In this document: positions 28,749 through 37,704 of the stretch, in pieces
Position numbering within the stretch: the stretch's first letter is position 1
Layout: every line of letters starts with the position of its first letter
NCBI GenBank assembly: GCA_051278195.1
Contig: JBNMQM010000011.1
Location: 22,043-86,042 of the forward strand
Direction of reading: 5' to 3'
Origin: JAHRVQ01 sp051278195
GTDB taxonomy: Bacteria; Pseudomonadota; Gammaproteobacteria; Pseudomonadales; Azotimanducaceae
Length of the DNA: 64,000 bases
Made by a program: the position numbers and the translations under genes
Notes under the pieces: generated by a model
Told to the model about the DNA's origin: nothing
Database searches by the model: none
What the model saw: only the letters and a program-made list of their open reading frames with translations

Positions 28749-29120
28749 CTAACCGTTCCCCCACAAGATTTTAACGGTCCAAATCACGTACACCGTCAAC
28801 AATAAAATACAACCAACTTGATAAACCAGGCGAATACCATCCGCACCAGAACCAAAATAATGCTCACGTATATAGTCAGTACCAATCGTCCACATGCCGA
28901 TCCAGGCATGCGCACAGGTTGATAGAATCGCGAGAAGCGTCATGACCTGCATCCAGGTCTGAGAAAAAAGCGCCTGCCAGTCCGCATGTGTTATTTCACC
29001 CTGCAAAAGCATGATGCCGACAAGAAGAACGGTGTAAGCCGCTAAAATATACGCTGAGACACGCTGCACGATCCAGTCGGACATGCCATTGCGAGAAAAA
29101 CTTGTAACTTGAGTAACCAT
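28749..29120 (-). CDS. sdhD: Succinate dehydrogenase membrane anchor subunit
   Basis: 123 residues from the ATG at 29120, which matches the pseudomonad-type start MVTQVTSFSRNGMSDWIVQR and has AGGATG upstream; a longer frame begins 33 nt earlier. Three membrane helices. The heme-proximal region is THADWQ...ILSTCAHAWIGMWTIGTDYI, with the conserved histidine and the DYI segment. Position between sdhC and sdhA confirms identity. Confidence 0.94.
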   Translation of the reverse strand: MVTQVTSFSRNGMSDWIVQRVSAYILAAYTVLLVGIMLLQGEITHADWQALFSQTWMQVMTLLAILSTCAHAWIGMWTIGTDYIREHYFGSGADGIRLVYQVGCILLLTVYVIWTVKILWGNG

Positions 29121-29137
29121 GTTTGGCATCCTATCCA

Positions 29138-29527
29138 TTACTGTATAACCCAAATTCCAGCCAGGAAGATCAACACGGCAGAAAAGAGAATCGTGATTTT
29201 TGCTGCGAACCTTGAGCCTTCAATGGTCTCAGCAAAGCCAAAGTCCATCACTAGGTGCTTGATACCAGCGACGAAGTGGTAGGCCAACGCGGACAGCAGT
29301 CCCCAGGTCACGAACATGCCAAACGGCGATTTAATCATGCCTTTGATCGTTTCAAAGCCTTCTTCCGAAGCCAAAGACATTTCAAGGGCATATAGGCCGA
29401 AAGCGACGCCGGCGAACAGTATGACACCAGCTATTCGATGGGAAATGGAGGCCAGTGCTGCCAAAGGCCAAGCAAAAGCCAGCAGATCTGACGGATTTAC
29501 ATTTATAGGACGATGATCGTTTTGCAC
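29138..29527 (-). CDS. sdhC: Succinate dehydrogenase cytochrome b556 subunit
   Basis: 129 residues with three membrane helices. N-terminal RPINVNPSDLLAFAWPLAALASISHR contains the conserved SISHR quinone-site motif, and YHFVAGIKHLVMD carries the heme-ligand histidine region. Starts at GTG (29525-29527). First gene of the minus-strand TCA operon, divergent from gltA. Confidence 0.95.
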   Translation of the reverse strand: MQNDHRPINVNPSDLLAFAWPLAALASISHRIAGVILFAGVAFGLYALEMSLASEEGFETIKGMIKSPFGMFVTWGLLSALAYHFVAGIKHLVMDFGFAETIEGSRFAAKITILFSAVLIFLAGIWVIQ

Positions 29528-29836
29528 AACTCATTCTCGTTTGGGCCTGCACTTCATACGGTTTTGTGATATCCCTTTGGCCAATTACGGCAAAAAGATC
29601 ACAAAGCCCTGAAGCGCAAGAAGATGACTTTGAGGCGTGGTTTGCCCACACCCGAATGTACGTCAAATGATGATAGTTAGTTTAACTTTAAAAAACAAAC
29701 CAGCCACTGGTAAAAGCCACGTGACTCAAGCCTTTACAACACAAGGCCGTTTTGGAATGATGTCCGCCCGGCCGACCCAGGCAATACAAATCCAGTTAAC
29801 GGCAAGAGCATGAGCCCGTCTCATGGGAGTGAACGC
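29528..29836. promoter_or_regulatory. Divergent sdhC/gltA control region
   Basis: 309 bp without a gene, between two divergent TCA-cycle operons, so promoters for both must lie here. I do not see unambiguous -35/-10 pairs or a strong operator dyad by eye. GGGAGTG just before 29837 is the gltA ribosome site. Confidence 0.55.
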
Positions 29837-31114
29837 ATGACGCAAAAAATAACAATCACAATAGACGGGCAAACCACAGAATTACCTGTGCTCGAGGCGA
29901 CCGAAGGCTTAAATGTCGTCGATGTTCGCGGCCTAATCAAAGAAGGTGTTTTTACCTACGATCCTGGCTTTTTGAGCACTGCAAGCTGCGAATCTACCGT
30001 CACATACATTGACGGAGATGCTGGTATTCTTACGTACCGGGGCTACCCAATAGATCAGCTAGCACAGCAATCAAACCACCTAGAAGTTTGTTATCTGTTG
30101 CTCAACGGCGACCTACCTTCCAAATCTGAATACGACGCTTTCGAAACGTCTATCAAAGCTAATCAAAACATCGACAAGACTTTCCAGAATATCTTCAAAG
30201 GCTTTACCCAGGGCGCACACCCCATGGCGATGGTCGGCTCCGCAATCTCAGGATTGGCCGCGCTGTATCATGAAGAAACTGATATCACGAATGCTGATGA
30301 TCGAATGCTGACGGCGCATCGTTTGATCGCGATGATCCCTACCCTGGCGGCTATGGCCTATAAACACGGCAAAGGCGAAGCATTCGTTGAACCCGATGTT
30401 TCATTGGGCTACGCAGAGAACTTTTTGAATATGTGCTTCGGCGAAGCCGGCAAACCGTCGACAGTGAGCCCAACAATCGCAGCCGCTATGGACCGTATCT
30501 TTCTGCTTCACGCCGATCATGAGCAAAATGCCTCGACATCAACCGTAAGAATGGCAGGTTCCACAGACTGCAACCCTTACGCAGCAATCGCAGCCGGAGT
30601 TTCTGCTCTATGGGGACCTGCACATGGGGGCGCAAATGAAGCTGTTCTCCTCATGCTGAATGAGATTGGTGACGAATCTCGAGTAGAAGAATACGTCGCT
30701 AAAGCCAAGGATAAGGATGACCCCTTTAAACTAATGGGTTTTGGCCACCGGGTTTACAAAAATTTTGATCCACGCGCGACGGTTATGCAGGAATCCTGCG
30801 AAGCGGTCTTTAACGAGCTGGGGTCAGAAGACCCGCTGCTCAAGGTCGCTCGGCAGTTAGAGAAGATTGCGCGAGAAGATGAGTACTTTATTGAACGAAA
30901 ACTCTACCCTAATATCGACTTCTACTCCGGTATTACGCTCAAAGCCGTCGGTATTCCAACCGAACTTTTCACCGTGATTTTCACCCTCGGACGCATGCCG
31001 GGTTGGATCACGCACTGGAACGAAATGATGAGCGCACCCTACAAAATTGCTCGACCCCGCCAGCTTTATCTTGGCGAGAAAAAGCGCGACTACGTCAATA
31101 TCGGCTCACGCTAA
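29837..31114 (+). CDS. gltA: Citrate synthase
   Basis: Type II hexameric-type citrate synthase, 425 residues from the ATG at 29837 (GGGAGTG upstream; a longer frame starts 27 nt before). Catalytic residues are in GPAHGGANEAVL (His), GFGHRVYKNFDPRA (His) and NIDFYSGI (Asp). N-terminal small domain is typical of Gram-negative allosteric, NADH-sensitive enzymes. Divergent from sdhC; ppiB follows 62 nt later. Confidence 0.97.
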   Translation: MTQKITITIDGQTTELPVLEATEGLNVVDVRGLIKEGVFTYDPGFLSTASCESTVTYIDGDAGILTYRGYPIDQLAQQSNHLEVCYLLLNGDLPSKSEYDAFETSIKANQNIDKTFQNIFKGFTQGAHPMAMVGSAISGLAALYHEETDITNADDRMLTAHRLIAMIPTLAAMAYKHGKGEAFVEPDVSLGYAENFLNMCFGEAGKPSTVSPTIAAAMDRIFLLHADHEQNASTSTVRMAGSTDCNPYAAIAAGVSALWGPAHGGANEAVLLMLNEIGDESRVEEYVAKAKDKDDPFKLMGFGHRVYKNFDPRATVMQESCEAVFNELGSEDPLLKVARQLEKIAREDEYFIERKLYPNIDFYSGITLKAVGIPTELFTVIFTLGRMPGWITHWNEMMSAPYKIARPRQLYLGEKKRDYVNIGSR

Positions 31115-31176
31115 TCGCCCATAAGGTCCTTTACCGTCCAAATAAAATGCTTTAACCAACGCAAACCGGAATACAC

Positions 31177-31698
31177 ATGAACATTACTGCACAGATCGAA
31201 ACGTCAAAAGGCAACATTAACATCGAGTTCTACCCGGACAAGGTACCCGTTACCGTTGCCAACTTCGTCAACCTCGCCAATAAAGGTTTCTATAACGGCC
31301 TGAATTTTCACCGAGTCATAGCGAGCTTTATGATCCAAGGTGGCTGTCCCTTAGGTTCAGGTACAGGTGGTCCCGGATACCGCTTTGAGGACGAATTCGA
31401 TTCAGAATTGCGTCACAGCGAGCCTGGCAAATTGTCGATGGCAAATGCTGGTCCAGCGACCAACGGCAGCCAGTTTTTCATCACCCATGTTGCGACGCCT
31501 CATTTGGATGATGCGCATGCCATATTTGGCGCAGTGGTTGGCAGTGAAGATCAGGCGATTGTTGATGCCATTGAACAGGGTGACACGCTCGTTTCTATCA
31601 AACTTTCGGGAGACGTAGACGAACTCCTCGCCAGTCAAGCTGACCGCGTGACGACCTGGAACGAAACCTTAGCAGAACAATTCCCAGACCTAGGCTAA
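31177..31698 (+). CDS. ppiB: Cyclophilin-type peptidyl-prolyl isomerase
   Basis: 173 residues, cytoplasmic (no signal peptide). Cyclophilin core with FHRVIASFMIQGGCP (catalytic Arg and surrounding), NGSQFFIT and HAIFGAVV. The last few tens of residues are slightly longer than E. coli PpiB (164). Role: prolyl cis-trans isomerisation during folding. Confidence 0.93.
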   Translation: MNITAQIETSKGNINIEFYPDKVPVTVANFVNLANKGFYNGLNFHRVIASFMIQGGCPLGSGTGGPGYRFEDEFDSELRHSEPGKLSMANAGPATNGSQFFITHVATPHLDDAHAIFGAVVGSEDQAIVDAIEQGDTLVSIKLSGDVDELLASQADRVTTWNETLAEQFPDLG

Positions 31699-31829
31699 GC
31701 AGTAAGACAGCGGTCTAACAACCGTCGTCACGAGAGTCCAGGGGCGGTATCTCACCTCCTCTGGATATATCGTATGACCTATCTTATTTCACATGCCCTT
31801 CCACATACCCTTTAAGACATGCCTTGAAT

Positions 31830-32160
31830 CTAAGTATTCAGGTCAAAATAATCCCGCCAGACTTTAATCTTGCCATTCGACATTTCAAACATCCCAAAGC
31901 AAGGTAAATCGACCCTATCGCCCGCTTGGGTTTTATCTAAACGCTCAACTGCGACATAGTTCAGTTTCTGACCAGGGTCCAAAAAACCCGCCAATATGCG
32001 CCTTTAGTGCAGCGGTGCCCTATATAAGTTTTGTCGGTATGTTGTGATAAATACCGTCTTCGGCGAAGTATGAGACGGATTCATCAACCTCCATTCGGGA
32101 CCACGCTTCGAAAAATGATCATACGACGGTCGAATTTATATCGGTTTGATCCTTCTCGGG
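31830..32160 (-). pseudogene. Decayed limonene-epoxide-hydrolase/SnoaL-like gene
   Basis: Hand translation of the minus strand gives SFFEAWSRMEVDESVSYF, then AEDGIYHNIPTKLI, a TAG (32020-32022), GTAALKAHIGGF, and after a +1 shift LNYVAVERLDKTQAGDRVD and FGMFEMSNGKIKVWRDYFDL. The order and the WRDYFDL ending fit the limonene-1,2-epoxide hydrolase/SnoaL-like family. Three lesions are visible: TGA at 32119-32121, TAG at 32020-32022, and one extra base in the A-run at 31981-31986. No start codon remains upstream of the first block. Confidence 0.82.
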
Positions 32161-32224
32161 TTAATTGCTCAAGGCTTGATCGTCCCTGTCGCGAAAAGGT
32201 GGCTGTATCCGCAGACTAACCTGA

Positions 32225-32794
32225 TTAACCCGCCTCTAGAAAGCCACAAGCCATAAGGACTTCCTTGTTACTGAAAGGTTTTTTCAGAAACTTGTCCGCA
32301 CCCGCTCTGATCACTCGCCGTTCATTTTCGTCGCTGTGATAGCCCGACATCGCAACCACCTGAATATGCATGGTATCGACATCAGATTTGAGGTTTTCAC
32401 ACACCTGAAATCCGTCCATGCCTGGCATCATAATGTCTAGCAAAACGACGTCTGGCATCACTTGCTGAACCTTGCTGCCTGCCTCAAAGCCATTGCTGGC
32501 ACTTTCAACCAGTGCACCGTCATCCTTTGACTTAAACAACTCGACCAGAAACCGGTTCAGATGATCGTCGTCATCCACCACCAGAATACTACGAACCGCT
32601 TTGCCATTGAGCCTCGATGCCATGCCCTCTTCAATCGCGAAACGGCGAACCGCATCGATGCTGAACCGGCGATGTCCGCCCGCGGTCGTTCTCGCTTCTA
32701 GCTTACCCTTTTGTGCCCACTGCCTAACGGTGACGGGTGATACCAATAGCAATTCTGCTACTTCATTGGGCGTTAGCCATTCCTTGTTGCGCAC
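32225..32794 (-). CDS. Excisionase-type HTH fused to response-regulator receiver
   Basis: 189 residues, GTG start with AGGA upstream. Residues 1-55 (EWLTPNEVAELLLVSPVTVR, then AGGHRRF) form a MerR/excisionase-like DNA-binding domain; residues 68-186 form a receiver with the acidic DDDD pocket, phospho-acceptor Asp in VVLLDIMMPGMDG, Ser in VAMSGY and Lys in FLKKPF. All receiver residues are present. No kinase lies nearby. The domain order, DNA-binding first and receiver last, is the reverse of ordinary response regulators. Confidence 0.88.
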   Translation of the reverse strand: MRNKEWLTPNEVAELLLVSPVTVRQWAQKGKLEARTTAGGHRRFSIDAVRRFAIEEGMASRLNGKAVRSILVVDDDDHLNRFLVELFKSKDDGALVESASNGFEAGSKVQQVMPDVVLLDIMMPGMDGFQVCENLKSDVDTMHIQVVAMSGYHSDENERRVIRAGADKFLKKPFSNKEVLMACGFLEAG

Positions 32795-32914
32795 CGGTGT
32801 TCCTGAATTTTATGCTGATACCTAAATATTAGACGATTTTCAAATTTTCGCGGTCTGCTAGTTAATCAGGACGACCTTTGGCACACTCTTGATCTTGGAC
32901 ACAGGAGAGTCACC

Positions 32915-33874
32915 TTGCACGGAGTAGTTCTAGATGCTGAAAGTATCGGAAATGCATCACTTGAACCGATCATGGCGCTGGCAGATGATTGGCAGATTTA
33001 TCAGTTTTCATCGCCTGAGCAGGTCGCCGAACGCATTCGTGACGCGGATTTAGTGCTTAGCAACAAAGCAATTATCACCGGCGCAGCGTTGGCGCAAACC
33101 CAGCAACTGAAACTGGTCGCAATCATGGCGACAGGTACCAACAACATTGATATTGAGGCTGCACATGCCAAAGGAGTCACAGTGTGTAATGCACAGGCAT
33201 ACGGGACACCGGCCGTGGCTCAACACACAATGACGCTGATGTTGAATCTCGCGACCCAAATGCCCAATTATCTGAGCGATGTGACCCAAGGGAAATGGCA
33301 AAAAAGTCGGGTATTTGGTTTGCTAGAGCACCCCATCATCGAACTCAGTGGCAAAACTCTGGGAATTATTGGCAAGGGCGAACTCGGTCGTGCGGTCGCG
33401 AAGCTTGGTGAAGCTTTCGGCATGCAAGTATTAATCTCTGCGCGGCCTGGTCAGACCAGCCAAACATCAGAACGAGTACCCTTTCGTGAACTTTTGGGGC
33501 GCTCAGACTTCCTTTCTCTACACTGCCCGCTAACGCCAGAGAACCGTCAATTGATGAACAGCGAAACCCTTGCGTTACTGTCACCAGAATCGTTCCTCAT
33601 CAATACCGCAAGAGGTGGGCTCGTCGATTCGAAGGCTCTCATCAACGCGATAACCAACGGCAAGCTAGCCGGGGCAGCACTAGACACACTTGATATTGAA
33701 CCGCCACTGCCGGGTGACCCATTGATTAGTGCTGCCGCACATCTACCCAATCTGTTGATCACGCCACACAATGCATGGGGTGCTATAGAATCTCGACAGC
33801 GCCTAGTGTTGCAGGTAGCCGAGAACATCCGTCACTTTTTCAACGGTACACCTAGGAACGTAGTCAGCTCCTAG
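32915..33874 (+). CDS. D-2-hydroxyacid dehydrogenase (glycerate/hydroxypyruvate type)
   Basis: 319 residues; NAD(P)-dependent interconversion of 2-keto acids and D-2-hydroxyacids, most like glycerate dehydrogenase/hydroxypyruvate reductase. Rossmann motif GIIGKGELGRAVAKLG (about 150), catalytic Arg in INTARGGLVD, Glu in LDIEPP and His in ITPHNAWGAIESR. TTG start with GGAGAG at ideal spacing. Divergent from the HTH-receiver gene and 61 nt before an acyl-CoA dehydrogenase. Substrate not certain. Confidence 0.88.
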   Translation: MHGVVLDAESIGNASLEPIMALADDWQIYQFSSPEQVAERIRDADLVLSNKAIITGAALAQTQQLKLVAIMATGTNNIDIEAAHAKGVTVCNAQAYGTPAVAQHTMTLMLNLATQMPNYLSDVTQGKWQKSRVFGLLEHPIIELSGKTLGIIGKGELGRAVAKLGEAFGMQVLISARPGQTSQTSERVPFRELLGRSDFLSLHCPLTPENRQLMNSETLALLSPESFLINTARGGLVDSKALINAITNGKLAGAALDTLDIEPPLPGDPLISAAAHLPNLLITPHNAWGAIESRQRLVLQVAENIRHFFNGTPRNVVSS

Positions 33875-33935
33875 GAACCGGTGATACCATCTATTTATCA
33901 GCCAATTTTCATCAGACATTAAAGAGGAGTACCAC

Positions 33936-35123
33936 TTGACCATAGAGTCCTTTCGCGCCGAAACCCGTACATGGCTAGAACAACACTGCCCACCCACAAT
34001 GCGCACACCTATGGGCGACAACGATACTGTTTGGGGCGGAAAACATGCAGAATTTACTAACCCAGAAGCAAAGCTCTGGCTAGAACGAATGGGCGAGAAA
34101 GGTTGGACCTGCCCGACCTGGCCAAAAGAATATGGCGGCGGTGGACTCGACAAAGAAGAAAATGCCGTACTTCAAGACGAGCTGCGACGCATTCACGCGC
34201 GACCGGCACTGACGTCCTTTGGCATCAGTATGCTTGGCCCAGCTCTGCTTGAGTATGCCAACGAGGAACAAAAAAAGGCTCATCTCCCTAAAATCGTAAA
34301 GGGTCAAATTCGCTGGTGCCAAGGCTACAGTGAGCCCGGATCTGGGTCTGACCTGGCTAGTCTGCAAACCAAAGCGATACTGGATGGCGATGAGTATGTC
34401 ATCAATGGCTCCAAAGTCTGGACGTCCTATGCTGATCAGGCAGATTGGATCTTTTGTCTGGTTCGAACGGATTTCAAAGCATCAAAACACAATGGCGTTA
34501 GCTTTATCCTCTTTGATATGGCCACCCACGGCGTCACGACGAAACCCATCAAACTCATCAGCGGCGCTTCGCCGTTTTGCGAAACCTTTTTTGACGACGT
34601 ACGAGTTCCCCGCGAAAACCTTGTTGGGCAACTGAACGAAGGCTGGACGATCGCGAAACGATTGCTTCAACATGAACGCAGCATGATTTCGGGTATGGGT
34701 CTGGGTGGCTCTGGCAGCTCGGAACATTCGATGGAAAATCAAGCCAAACGGTACGTGGGTGAACGGGACGGTAGGATCGCAGACGGTCGACTGCGTCAGC
34801 GCATCACAGCCCATAAAATGAACGGCGCGGCATTTGCATTAACCATGCGCCGAGCCGCCGACGAAGCGAAATTAAGCACCGGACCCAGTGCAACTTCTTC
34901 CATGTTCAAGTTGTATGGTACCGAGCACAACAAAGACCGCTACGAGGTTATGTTAGAGCTTCAGGGTACCAACAGCCTTGGCTGGGAAGGCGCAGGGTTT
35001 AATGACCGTGAACTTTCAACCACGCGAGAATGGCTAAGATCAAAAGCCAACTCTATTGAGGGGGGCACGTCGGAAGTACAACTGAACGTGATCGCGAAGC
35101 GCGTTCTGAACTTACCGGACTAG
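33936..35123 (+). CDS. Acyl-CoA dehydrogenase family protein
   Basis: 395 residues. FAD-dependent alpha,beta-desaturation of an acyl-CoA thioester. N-terminal helical domain, central WCQGYSEPGSGSDLASLQTKA flavin/substrate segment, and C-terminal SIEGGTSEVQLNVIAKRVL. The length and the GPSATSSMFKLYGTE segment suggest the branched/long-chain or sterol side-chain type rather than a short-chain enzyme. TTG start preceded by GAGGAG. Its last 12 nt overlap the convergent VWA gene. Confidence 0.88.
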   Translation: MTIESFRAETRTWLEQHCPPTMRTPMGDNDTVWGGKHAEFTNPEAKLWLERMGEKGWTCPTWPKEYGGGGLDKEENAVLQDELRRIHARPALTSFGISMLGPALLEYANEEQKKAHLPKIVKGQIRWCQGYSEPGSGSDLASLQTKAILDGDEYVINGSKVWTSYADQADWIFCLVRTDFKASKHNGVSFILFDMATHGVTTKPIKLISGASPFCETFFDDVRVPRENLVGQLNEGWTIAKRLLQHERSMISGMGLGGSGSSEHSMENQAKRYVGERDGRIADGRLRQRITAHKMNGAAFALTMRRAADEAKLSTGPSATSSMFKLYGTEHNKDRYEVMLELQGTNSLGWEGAGFNDRELSTTREWLRSKANSIEGGTSEVQLNVIAKRVLNLPD

Positions 35124-36509
35124 GTAACGGGCGGCTTGCTCTATCCCCTCAACGCTGAGGGGATACATATGGTCATCCATGATTCGTTTTATCATGACTG
35201 TCGAATAAGAATCCTGCCAACGTTTCTCTGGCACCGGGTTTAACCAAACGACTTTTCGAAACTGGTCTTCCACGCGTTGCATCCAAACTTCACCAGATTC
35301 TGCGTTAAAGTGCTCGACGCTTCCGCCTCGATCAGCAATCTCGTGCCTCGCCATATTGGCATCGCCAACGAAAATAATTTTATAGTCCGAGCCAAATTTT
35401 CGAATCACGTCCCAGGTACTTATTTTGGCGTCGGTGCGGCGCTCGTTATCAGGCCAAACCGACTCATAGATAAAGTTATGGAAATAGTAGGTTTCTAGGT
35501 ATTTGAACTCGTATCGCGCCGCTGAAAAGAGTTGAGCGCATAGTTCGATGTGATCATCCATGGACCCACCAACATCGAGAAACAGCAGCACTTTGATCGA
35601 GTTATGTTTTTCTGGCACTTCTTTGATATCTAACATACCGGCGTTGCGAGCCGTACATCGAATCGTATCGTCGAGATCCAATTCCATTTCCGCACCCGTA
35701 CGGGCAAATTTTCGAACTCGGCGCAACGCCATCTTAAGATTGCGAGTGCCTAACTCTACGCCTGGGTCATAGTCTTTGAACCGTCGAAGCTGCCAGAGCT
35801 TTTGTGCTCGCCGTTGCGCGGCCTGCTCAAAGGTCGCTTTTTCACCTACTTCGCCGGTTGCCGAAGTTCCCTTTCCTTCGACACCGTCATCTCCCTCGCC
35901 TTTTTGGCCACTCTCACCGCTTTCCCCTTCTTCGCCACTTTCCCCTTCTTCGCCGTTCTCACCTGCTTCACCGCTTTCACCTGATTTATCACTCTCGCCC
36001 TCTTCGTCGTTTACGCGTTGTTCATCTTGAGGATCAACAACCTCAGCAGACTCGTTCTCTTGCTCGAAGTTCTGGGACTCACCATGATCTTCACGATCGA
36101 CGCTGCTGCCTACATCAGACCGCTCTTCATTATTGGCTTTAGCATGAGCGGCAAGACCAGCGCGCTGCTCATCGAGTTGCTGATGGTATTCTGCAAGCAC
36201 TCGCTCCAATTCAGCGGGCGCCAAACGAAAGTAATCAGATTGAAGAAGACTTAGTACTAGTGCTTCAACGTCAGGTTGTTCGATCAGCGCAGGGAGATCA
36301 TCAAGACCAGAAAAAAATGAGCCAAAAGCACGATCAAAGCGATCGTAATACTTTTCATCCTTGACCAGGCTAGTGCGGCTCAAATAATAAAAATCTTCAA
36401 CATTAAACTGCAAAACACGATGCTGAAATAGATTCAAACAATCGAGAAATTCACGGGTTGAAACCGGTACCTGATACTCTCGGAGCCTTTCAAAAAATGC
36501 TAACAGCAT
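35112..36509 (-). CDS. VWA (CoxE-like) domain protein
   Basis: 465 residues. N-terminal helical region typical of CoxE-like VWA proteins (MLLAFFERLREYQVPVSTREF), a long Glu/Gly/Ser-rich low-complexity stretch (about 140-215), and a C-terminal von Willebrand A domain with the metal site LFLDVGGSMDDH. DxGxS replaces the classical DxSxS. Such proteins usually work with a MoxR AAA+ ATPase, which is not adjacent here. Starts 1 nt after the Sel1 gene stop, so the two are an operon. Confidence 0.87.
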   Translation of the reverse strand: MLLAFFERLREYQVPVSTREFLDCLNLFQHRVLQFNVEDFYYLSRTSLVKDEKYYDRFDRAFGSFFSGLDDLPALIEQPDVEALVLSLLQSDYFRLAPAELERVLAEYHQQLDEQRAGLAAHAKANNEERSDVGSSVDREDHGESQNFEQENESAEVVDPQDEQRVNDEEGESDKSGESGEAGENGEEGESGEEGESGESGQKGEGDDGVEGKGTSATGEVGEKATFEQAAQRRAQKLWQLRRFKDYDPGVELGTRNLKMALRRVRKFARTGAEMELDLDDTIRCTARNAGMLDIKEVPEKHNSIKVLLFLDVGGSMDDHIELCAQLFSAARYEFKYLETYYFHNFIYESVWPDNERRTDAKISTWDVIRKFGSDYKIIFVGDANMARHEIADRGGSVEHFNAESGEVWMQRVEDQFRKVVWLNPVPEKRWQDSYSTVMIKRIMDDHMYPLSVEGIEQAARYLVR

Positions 36510-36510
36510 C

Positions 36511-37587
36511 CTAAAGTTGCATCACAATTCCCTGACGGTATTGTTCAAGCCGACTGGTGTAAGATGAACGCTTGCGACTATCAGCAGGCACCAATTGCAG
36601 GACTCTTTCCATGGTCTTGAGCGCCTTGTCGAAGTCGCCCACCCTGGCGTAGCCTGCTGCTAACGAATCTAATCGTTCGGGGGATTCACCCAGTTCGAGC
36701 GCTTTCTGCGCCAAAATAACCGACGCATTGCCATTACATACCTTTTCCACAGGACAACCTGCTAATAACCAAGAGAGCCGATTCATGGCACCCGCAATAC
36801 CCTGATCAGAAGCCAGCTGATACCAGGTCGACGCTTGGACATAATCTTGCTTAACCCCTAGTCCACGCCGGTATAGATAGCCCAATGCGTTTTGCGCCTC
36901 GCCATGACCCTGAATCGCTGCAATCTGATAGTTACGTTTAGCCAGAGCTAGATCGTATTTCACACCACGGCCCTTTTCATAAGCAAAACCAAGGTAGTAG
37001 TTCGCTTCCGTGACACCGGATTCGCTGGCGCGCTTAAATAGATGAAAAGCTCGCTTATAGTTTTGAGGTGCGCCGTCACCTGACGCGTAAATTCTGCCGA
37101 GTGGCGTAAATGCCATGTTGTAATTCGCTTCAGCAGCCTGACGATACAACTCGAAAGCACGCCTTGTATTTTTGGGCACCCCCTTGCCGTACCAGTAGAG
37201 GTTAGCAAGGTTGACCTGACTCGCGGAAAATTGTAATTCGATCGCTTTTTGATAGAAGCCAGCCGCCAGAGCATAGTCCTGATCAACTTGCTCAGCCAGA
37301 AGACCTAAATGGTTCAAAGTCAGTGGGTGGTTCGGGTTTATGCTCAAGGCAATTTCCAAATCCTGTTTCGCTAGCGCATAAGCCTTGAGCAAGCTGTAGG
37401 CGATGCCACGATTGGCAAACGCGACGACCCGCTGATCCGGGTCCAGCTCATCCTCTTCCAACGTTTTTGACAAAATAGTGACAACTTGGCGATAGTTACC
37501 CGCCGCCGCTGATTGCTGAGCGTCGTCAAAGCTCGCCATGACGGGGGTGGCAAAGACCAACAAAAACAATAAGATCAGCCGCAACAA
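36511..37587 (-). CDS. Sel1-repeat protein, exported
   Basis: About 358 residues. TPR-like repeats first, then at least four Sel1 repeats (ANLYWYGKGVPKNTRRAFEL, IYASGDGAPQNYKRAFHLF, and similar). I infer a start at TTG near 37587, giving a signal peptide LRLILLFLLVFATPVMA; the open frame continues to 37695, but that would leave only 10 nt before the divergent ABC transporter start. Probably periplasmic. Forms a tight pair with the VWA gene. Confidence 0.75.
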   Translation of the reverse strand: MLRLILLFLLVFATPVMASFDDAQQSAAAGNYRQVVTILSKTLEEDELDPDQRVVAFANRGIAYSLLKAYALAKQDLEIALSINPNHPLTLNHLGLLAEQVDQDYALAAGFYQKAIELQFSASQVNLANLYWYGKGVPKNTRRAFELYRQAAEANYNMAFTPLGRIYASGDGAPQNYKRAFHLFKRASESGVTEANYYLGFAYEKGRGVKYDLALAKRNYQIAAIQGHGEAQNALGYLYRRGLGVKQDYVQASTWYQLASDQGIAGAMNRLSWLLAGCPVEKVCNGNASVILAQKALELGESPERLDSLAAGYARVGDFDKALKTMERVLQLVPADSRKRSSYTSRLEQYRQGIVMQL

Positions 37588-37704
37588 TTGATTACCAGAA
37601 CAAAAAGAAGCAAGCAACAATAATAACAGATCAAACGCCCAGTCGATATCTGCCGTGCGGGTTTGAACTTGATATACTGCCTCCCAAAAGGACATGTCGG
37701 ATCT

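Noticed and set aside
31699..31829. Possible terminator after ppiB (arms near TCCAG and CTGGA)
   Set aside because: Stem is short and mismatched and no T-tract follows.
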